Below are positions 58,520 to 64,000 of a stretch of 64,000 bases of DNA, in pieces (within the stretch, counting starts at the first letter, position 1; every line of letters begins with the position of its first letter). Source of the DNA: Phoronis australis. Lineage: Eukaryota; Phoronida; Phoronidae. Location of the stretch: NCBI GenBank assembly GCA_002633005.1, contig NMRA01000019.1:1379372-1443371 (forward strand), written 5' to 3'. The notes below the pieces were generated by a model that saw only the letters and a list, made by a program, of their open reading frames with translations, was not told where the DNA came from and ran no database searches. The translations under genes and the position numbers were made by a program.

Positions 58520-61500
58520 TTTTGTATTTATCCCATACGCTTCGAATTTCTAAGTTTCTTTCATTTTTCGGCAGATTTTCTAAATACTTGACTCCGACTG
58601 TTCACGTGGCGGATCACGTCCTGCATGTATGTACTTTCGCGTAAGGCTGCAGGTTTTCTCTAGTAAAAGAAACAGTTTTAAATGTGAAGATTTATTACTT
58701 GAAAAGAGATAACAAAGACATAAACAAGGGTAATTTTTCATTGAACTTGTAACATCTCCTGAAAATAGTTAAATGACAAAAAATTGACATTGTAGTTACC
58801 GGAGGATTCGGCGCCTGGGTTGCAGACGATAAAATATTTAGCAAATGAAAACCGAGACAGAACTGACCTATAATCAACGGTCCTGTTCCAGATATGTTAC
58901 GACTGAGACCTGATTGTATGTTGACCGTTATTTACACTTGTCTGCTATAATTGTATTACTTTAAACTATTTTCCGAAACTTTGGTGATCGAGCCCGCTAA
59001 CGACGTCGAGTAGACATTGGCCTACTTTTTGAACTTTTCATGGCAGAGGTCACTGTTGAAGTAGTGCGGGAGCTGAATACGGAAAACTTTACTACATGGC
59101 CGTATTTCCCTCGGCAAATTCAACGCGTATGGGATAAAATAGGGACCAAGCGAGTTCATCGATGTTTGTACAATCCCCGAGCACCCTCTATGGGCGGACG
59201 ACTGTCGAATTATGAGGCACGAAATCAGGACATGGCTAAAATTCAGAAAACCTGTTTCGAAGCATGACATGAAAGATCATTGGGCTATTCGGGAGAAGAC
59301 TTAAAAGCCATTAGGCAAAAAAAGAACTTCTGGCTGCTGCTATTTGTAGTCGGGCATCTTACTTTTGGCTAAAGTCAAGAGGAAAAACGAAATGCGCCAT
59401 TATAGTTCAAAACAGCTTCAACTTTATTATTTACTACTAAACTACGCAACGATCCACGACGCTTAGTTTGGTCATGACAACACTACAATTTTAATCCCTC
59501 GTGTTACGCCAGACCTTTCAAAAATGGATTTCTTTGCGGTTTGTTATCAGTGCATGTCGTTAGGCCGCAAGCACCGATATAAAGCTTGGTCTTTCTCAGC
59601 GGTCAGGTCATCAAAACTCCTCTCAATTTACACTTGTGCAAGCAGGATATTGACCTTCTCCAGGGTAAGCATGCTGTGTTGGCAGCTAAAGCCCGCATTA
59701 GGCCTAGCGCAAACCGAGAACTTGATCACTCCTACCCGCAGAACAGAAATCAAGAGCCAATAGTTCATACCTCACATCCGCGGCAAATGAACCGTGGGGA
59801 TTTTGCCACTCGAGGCGGTGATGCCTGTGTTACACTTCCTCAATTTCTTTCTGGTCAGAAGCTAAATCCCTGCAGCAGGCAAATATGTAAGCCAAGTGCT
59901 TAAGGACTACAATTGCTAACCACTAGAAAATATTTATTATAGCACTTGGCTCTTGCTCAATGTAACTGTAGTTTACAGGTAGCTGAACATTTCAACAAGA
60001 TGTAAGAGGATAAACACCCCGAGCAGGCCTCAGTGCATTAAATTCACAACCTGTTTTGTCAACTGGCTTTTCAAACAAATCCCATGGTTTTGTACAAGTC
60101 GGTGGTGCACTCGACTAGTTGACAGCATCGACAGTTATGCCCTAGCCACTTGATCCAAGGACAGTCTATGCATCACACGTAAAATAATGAGATCAGATGA
60201 ATAACTAGATCATTAAACATGAACACTCATCAGAATCACAACAAGGCTGCATTCATTAAGGGTAGTTTCTTGCAAGTTTCACATGATGAAGATTAGTCCT
60301 CGCTTAATATTGGCTTGCGCTTTAAAAGAATCTCGCCATCTCACTAGCTCTCAACCACTACTCTCCTGCACTAAAGCCGCACATAATTTCTGGTTTACCA
60401 GTCACGATTCCTGTCTAAGCTACGATGGTCGCAACTTCAGACTCAACATTAGGATGAAAAATTACGCCATGTAACCAAAAAAAGATTATCTTCATTTGAA
60501 CTATGTGAGCATTTCTGTACCCTGTGTGGCGTAAATGAACAAAGATTCAATTTTCTGATGAACACCTGGGCAGTCTGACGAAAGCACTTCATCAGCATGG
60601 CGACATCAGTGGGCTAAGGGTCCCACATGACTATACCTGGATACATGCTTTTTTAGGTGTGAGTATTGTAGCTCTGGCGCCACCTAAAATACTTAAGTCT
60701 CTCATTACTACCCAGGTAGGACTGTGCAGGTTGTCCACAAACATTACGGGATTCCATTTCATCACAAAGCACCAGCGTAAATTATAACCCCTGTGACGAT
60801 GTGGAGGAGCACATGAGATAACCTGGACTGTGAGATGGCTGGTCTTCTATTACAACTCCTCCATTAGTTGGTCATAGTTCACATCTGAGTTGTTGGATGT
60901 TGTGGAAGACTTTTTCCTTAAACTGTGACGCAACGTTCTGTAATGAAAAACATGGATTGTGGCGTTGAAATTCACTTGCAGCGACACTAAAATCATGTCC
61001 CAAGATACCCCTTTCACTCAACAAGAGACTGCACCTTTGAAAGAGAAAATTGTAGTCTTTCCTTCAATTAAAAACGAACAACAGTATCTTGTGGTGTGAT
61101 GTAATTATGTCAAATGCAATACTTAAACACTGAGCACCGCTGTTTGTTGTTTAGAATGTTTCTCCAAAATTAAACATAGTAAACATTCACATGTCAAAGC
61201 AGTTTGCCCAAACACCAAAAGTGATTGTAATGGTGGAGACCAGATTTGACCTATTTATAAAATGAGAAAAACTTCAGCAAAGAACATGCAGGACAGTGCA
61301 GTACAAGTGGCCAATAATGTAGTTTTTGTCGATCAAACATTAATTGTAAGTCCGATAAAACACAGCTGCAATTCATTTGAAACTGAAATTATAAAATTCA
61401 GGATGAAATTGATGACAAAAACAAATATACAGCAATTACCTAAATAAGAAAAATCATCATACGAATAATAAGCACACTTGCAAAACAATTTACAAACACA

Positions 61501-61790
61501 GGAACACAAAACAAACAGAACTTATAACTAAAATGAACAAAACAAAGAGCATACTTATCACATTTAGGAACTCAAGAAAATACTACTAACACAGACGTTC
61601 AACTGAATCAATCAAAAGGGGTCTGTATGAAGGACTAGTGCCGTCAGTTCAATCATCTCGTAGTTATCTAAAGGAAATGTAAAATTTAGAGCAACTTATG
61701 GTTCCTCAAAACACATACAAAATCAAACTAAGATCATTGAAAAAATAGTCATAATATAAGTAAAATACTGCTTCGTCTCTGAACCAATAG
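58520..61790. other. No convincing gene
   Basis: Overlapping frames on both strands at 59022-59270 (plus: VRELNTENFTTWPYFPRQI) and a plus-strand frame at 59680-59900 (Arg/Asn/Gln-rich) are protein-like but have no matched splice partners or known domain. The region otherwise reads as intergenic DNA without obvious tandem repeats. Confidence 0.35.
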
Positions 61791-61797
61791 TATCGGA

Positions 61798-63013
61798 TTA
61801 TAGAGTTTCTGAAGATACAACAGAACTGGCAGGGATTCTCGAATGCAAGCACAGGGTTGTGTTCAGATAGAACAGTCGCAGGCAAACACACGTCTATACA
61901 ACATTTATTTGGCTTTTAGCATAAATGAACTGTTGATTGATAACCACTATCAACAATTTAGTTGCCATGATGTCTGACACTCTATCAAAAGTTCTTTAAA
62001 GTTGCCCTTGATTATCAGTAATAAACCGTGATTGGATACATTAACAAAAAACTTGGCAAAGAGCCAGACAAAATGGTTAATGCTTAATTTAGAAACTTCG
62101 ATGTGAATTTTATGAATTGTTGATCAATCCACTGCTAAGATGCAATGTTGGGAGAATTTTACAAAAGGCACCGCTGGTATCCATGACGTGACATAGAACA
62201 CAACCCTGGACCTAAGTTATTAGCAAAGTTGTTGCCACTATAGGTGATACATAACAGTGGTAGCCAGATAGGTGCAAAATGTATAATGAAGAAAGAACTT
62301 TCCATTCTCAAAATGCGACACTGGCAAATGATACATGCAAATAGTTACCTAGAAGCAGACGACTGAGAAGATTGCGCAGCAGATGGAGCCACGGTAACAT
62401 CAGTTTTCCTTGCATTGTTTCGTCTCTGTCTCCTATAATATTTATTTCACAACAACCATTGAAAATTCTTAAGGCAGCCTTGAAGAAAGATGAAAATAAA
62501 CATTTTACAAATATCCCTGACAAATAAGACTGGCATGTTAAACTTTTTTCTTTGACAGCAGGCGGAGAGCACACTTGTACATGTACTAAGTCATTAACAT
62601 ATTTGTTGAAAATTTCAAAAGTAGAATACATAATCCATTACCATTTTGGGATAACCAATCCTACGCAACATCACTGTTTACAGGATAGTCGAAATGTCAA
62701 ACAGTTGGAAACTTCCATTCACTTACACTACATCAAACAAATGCGCTTAGAAACCGTGGTCTAATATGATCACGCAAAAGTTTAACTTTGTAACTTGTGG
62801 ATTTTAGAATATATATAGTTCCCTAATCACTGCACTAATGAGGTATGCTACAGTGGATGTCTGTGAACTTGGACTACATAATTATTTACTCTACCTTGGA
62901 ACTATAGAAGTTTTTGTCTCAGCACTTTTCTCATCATCCAGCATGAGTGACTGGCTGTCTCCACTGACTGCTCGATGGCATGGCTCTCTAGTGGGTGGAG
63001 GGCTTTTACAGTC
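61798..63013 (-). CDS. C-terminal exons of an unidentified protein with PDZ-ligand-like end
   Basis: Three minus-strand exons in matching phases. 63013-62895 (acceptor gctatggttgcag, 119 bases, donor gtagag, phase 2) reads SPPPTREPCHRAVSGDSQSL and LDDEKSAETKTSIVP. 62432-62349 (acceptor aatattatag, 84 bases, donor gtaact, phase 2) reads RRQRRNNARKTDVTVAPSAA and QSSQSSAS. 61825-61798 (acceptor ccctgccag) completes SSVVSSETL and a TAA. The chain is a disordered, basic then Ser-rich tail ending in E-T-L, which fits a class I PDZ-binding motif (S/T-x-hydrophobic) as on many channels, transporters and receptors. The terminal exon is short and less certain than the first two. The 5' part lies beyond or within the repeat at the right edge; the family is not recognised. 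Confidence 0.45.
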
Positions 63014-63599
63014 CTGCAACCATAGCAACAACAATGGTAATTTTGGAATCACTAATGCCTTATCTCATTACTTGAGTTCACGTCTTCAACAATAATGTTG
63101 GCAGTCATAAGATTTTGATGCCTAAGCCACATAAATGACTTGGTGTTGATCCGTTGAGTTTCTGGGCAGAGTTGGGTATTGATTGGGAGATTACTGGGAC
63201 AAACAGGTGTATGTTGATGTCAGCTAATATCAGGATGCAATCCCTGTCTGATTTCCAATAACATGATCTTTGTTGAAAGATTATAAGGTGATACTGAATA
63301 TCGGCTGCCGATTGCCTGATATATAAATTGACAGTAGAATTCATTTGACATCAACAACCATCACCAACAATGATCCGAAGCCCAAGACCTTTGCAAGGTA
63401 ATTTATTTCTTCCTGTCAAGAATAGGCAAAAGTTTGAAGACAAAATATCCTCTTAATTTCAAATAACTTGGGAGCTATTGTTCAACCATTTCCCTCTGGG
63501 TTTTAATTGGAACTTGATGAAAAATCAATACTGAATTACGCTGAGTCTTCCAACTTTTAAAAACCTCAATACAAACGTCTGCCCATTGTTACAGCAGTT

Positions 63600-64000
63600 T
63601 CTATCTTTGAAATGCAACCGAAGTTCCCGACTTTAGGAACAAGAGCAACGCAGAGCACTGAAATGCACCCACGAATGCACCGCAAATGGTGTGTTTCATG
63701 GGATGTTTATTTGTATCATAAAAATGGCCACTAGATGGCATAAAATATGTCAAAACCATCTGTAAACAGAAACATGCCATTGTTTCTTTAATAGAAAGCT
63801 TTTTAACAATTTTCATAAAAATCGGTCAAGGAACTTTAGAGAAACAAAGGAAAACTAAAAAAAATGAAATTGCCACTAGGGGGCACAGCATTTGTCAGAC
63901 GCACTGAGAGGCGCCACAGTAATCGAGCTGGTTGATAGATGAGTGGACGCCAAAAAAGAGATTCCAATACACCAAAAATGGCCACTAGGTGGTGGAAAAT
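63600..64000 (-). repeat. Dispersed CTAGTGG repeat, inverted copy
   Basis: Reverse-strand homologue of the CLYBL intron-5 repeat. It contains GGCCACTAGATGGC (63725), GCCACTAGGGGGCAC (63873) and GGCCACTAGGTGG (63980). It continues past the window edge. The minus-strand frame at 63601-63816 is part of it. Confidence 0.6.

Overview
The window is AT-rich animal DNA (roughly 60-65% A+T by eye). Its genes are split into short exons with GT/AG borders, introns run from a few hundred bases to several kb, and decayed transposable elements are common. There are no operons, Shine-Dalgarno sites, phage genes or CRISPR arrays. CLYBL, VPS13 and THAP genes, plus an Ig-receptor gene with one Ig domain per phase-1 exon, suggest a marine invertebrate, perhaps a deuterostome such as a lancelet, hemichordate or echinoderm. 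I cannot name the species. Most real exons are far shorter than the long open frames, so I assembled genes from splice sites, reading phase and recognisable protein motifs.

Layout. (1) 566-3505, minus: first three coding exons of a VPS13-family lipid-transfer gene; the rest lies left of the window. A promoter-like CpG-richer block (two CRE sites and a TATA box) is at 6.9-7.0 kb. (2) 8.4-15 kb, plus: candidate exons in matching phases from one or two genes I cannot name. (3) 19.7-20.35 kb: a palindrome cluster and an 18-bp tandem repeat lie just before the gene in the next item. (4) 20413-28337, plus: complete six-exon CLYBL (citramalyl-CoA lyase). Intron 1 carries a terminal-inverted-repeat element with a broken THAP domain, and intron 5 carries a dispersed CTAGTGG repeat. 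(5) 30274-30866, minus: 5' part of an unidentified gene convergent with CLYBL. (6) 31884-32729: assembly gap. (7) 37.8-42.8 kb, minus: C-terminal and N-terminal exons of one or two unidentified genes, with a LINE reverse-transcriptase tail between them. (8) 43937-45030, minus: two-exon THAP-domain gene with a probable break after the domain, next to a decayed transposon ORF at 45.5-45.9 kb. (9) 46500-52664, plus: secreted or surface Ig-superfamily protein (signal peptide and three Ig domains), probably continuing through mini-exons to 55.8 kb. (10) 55-58.5 kb: two MITE-like elements and a long hairpin. (11) 61798-63013, minus: C-terminal exons of an unidentified protein ending in a PDZ-ligand-like tail. 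(12) 63.6-64 kb: inverted copy of the intron-5 repeat, with a CTCF-like core.

The genes look like ordinary unrelated neighbours, not a pathway cluster. Membrane-contact lipid transfer (VPS13), mitochondrial C5-acid metabolism (CLYBL), a THAP DNA-binding protein and an adhesion or immune-type Ig receptor share no evident function.
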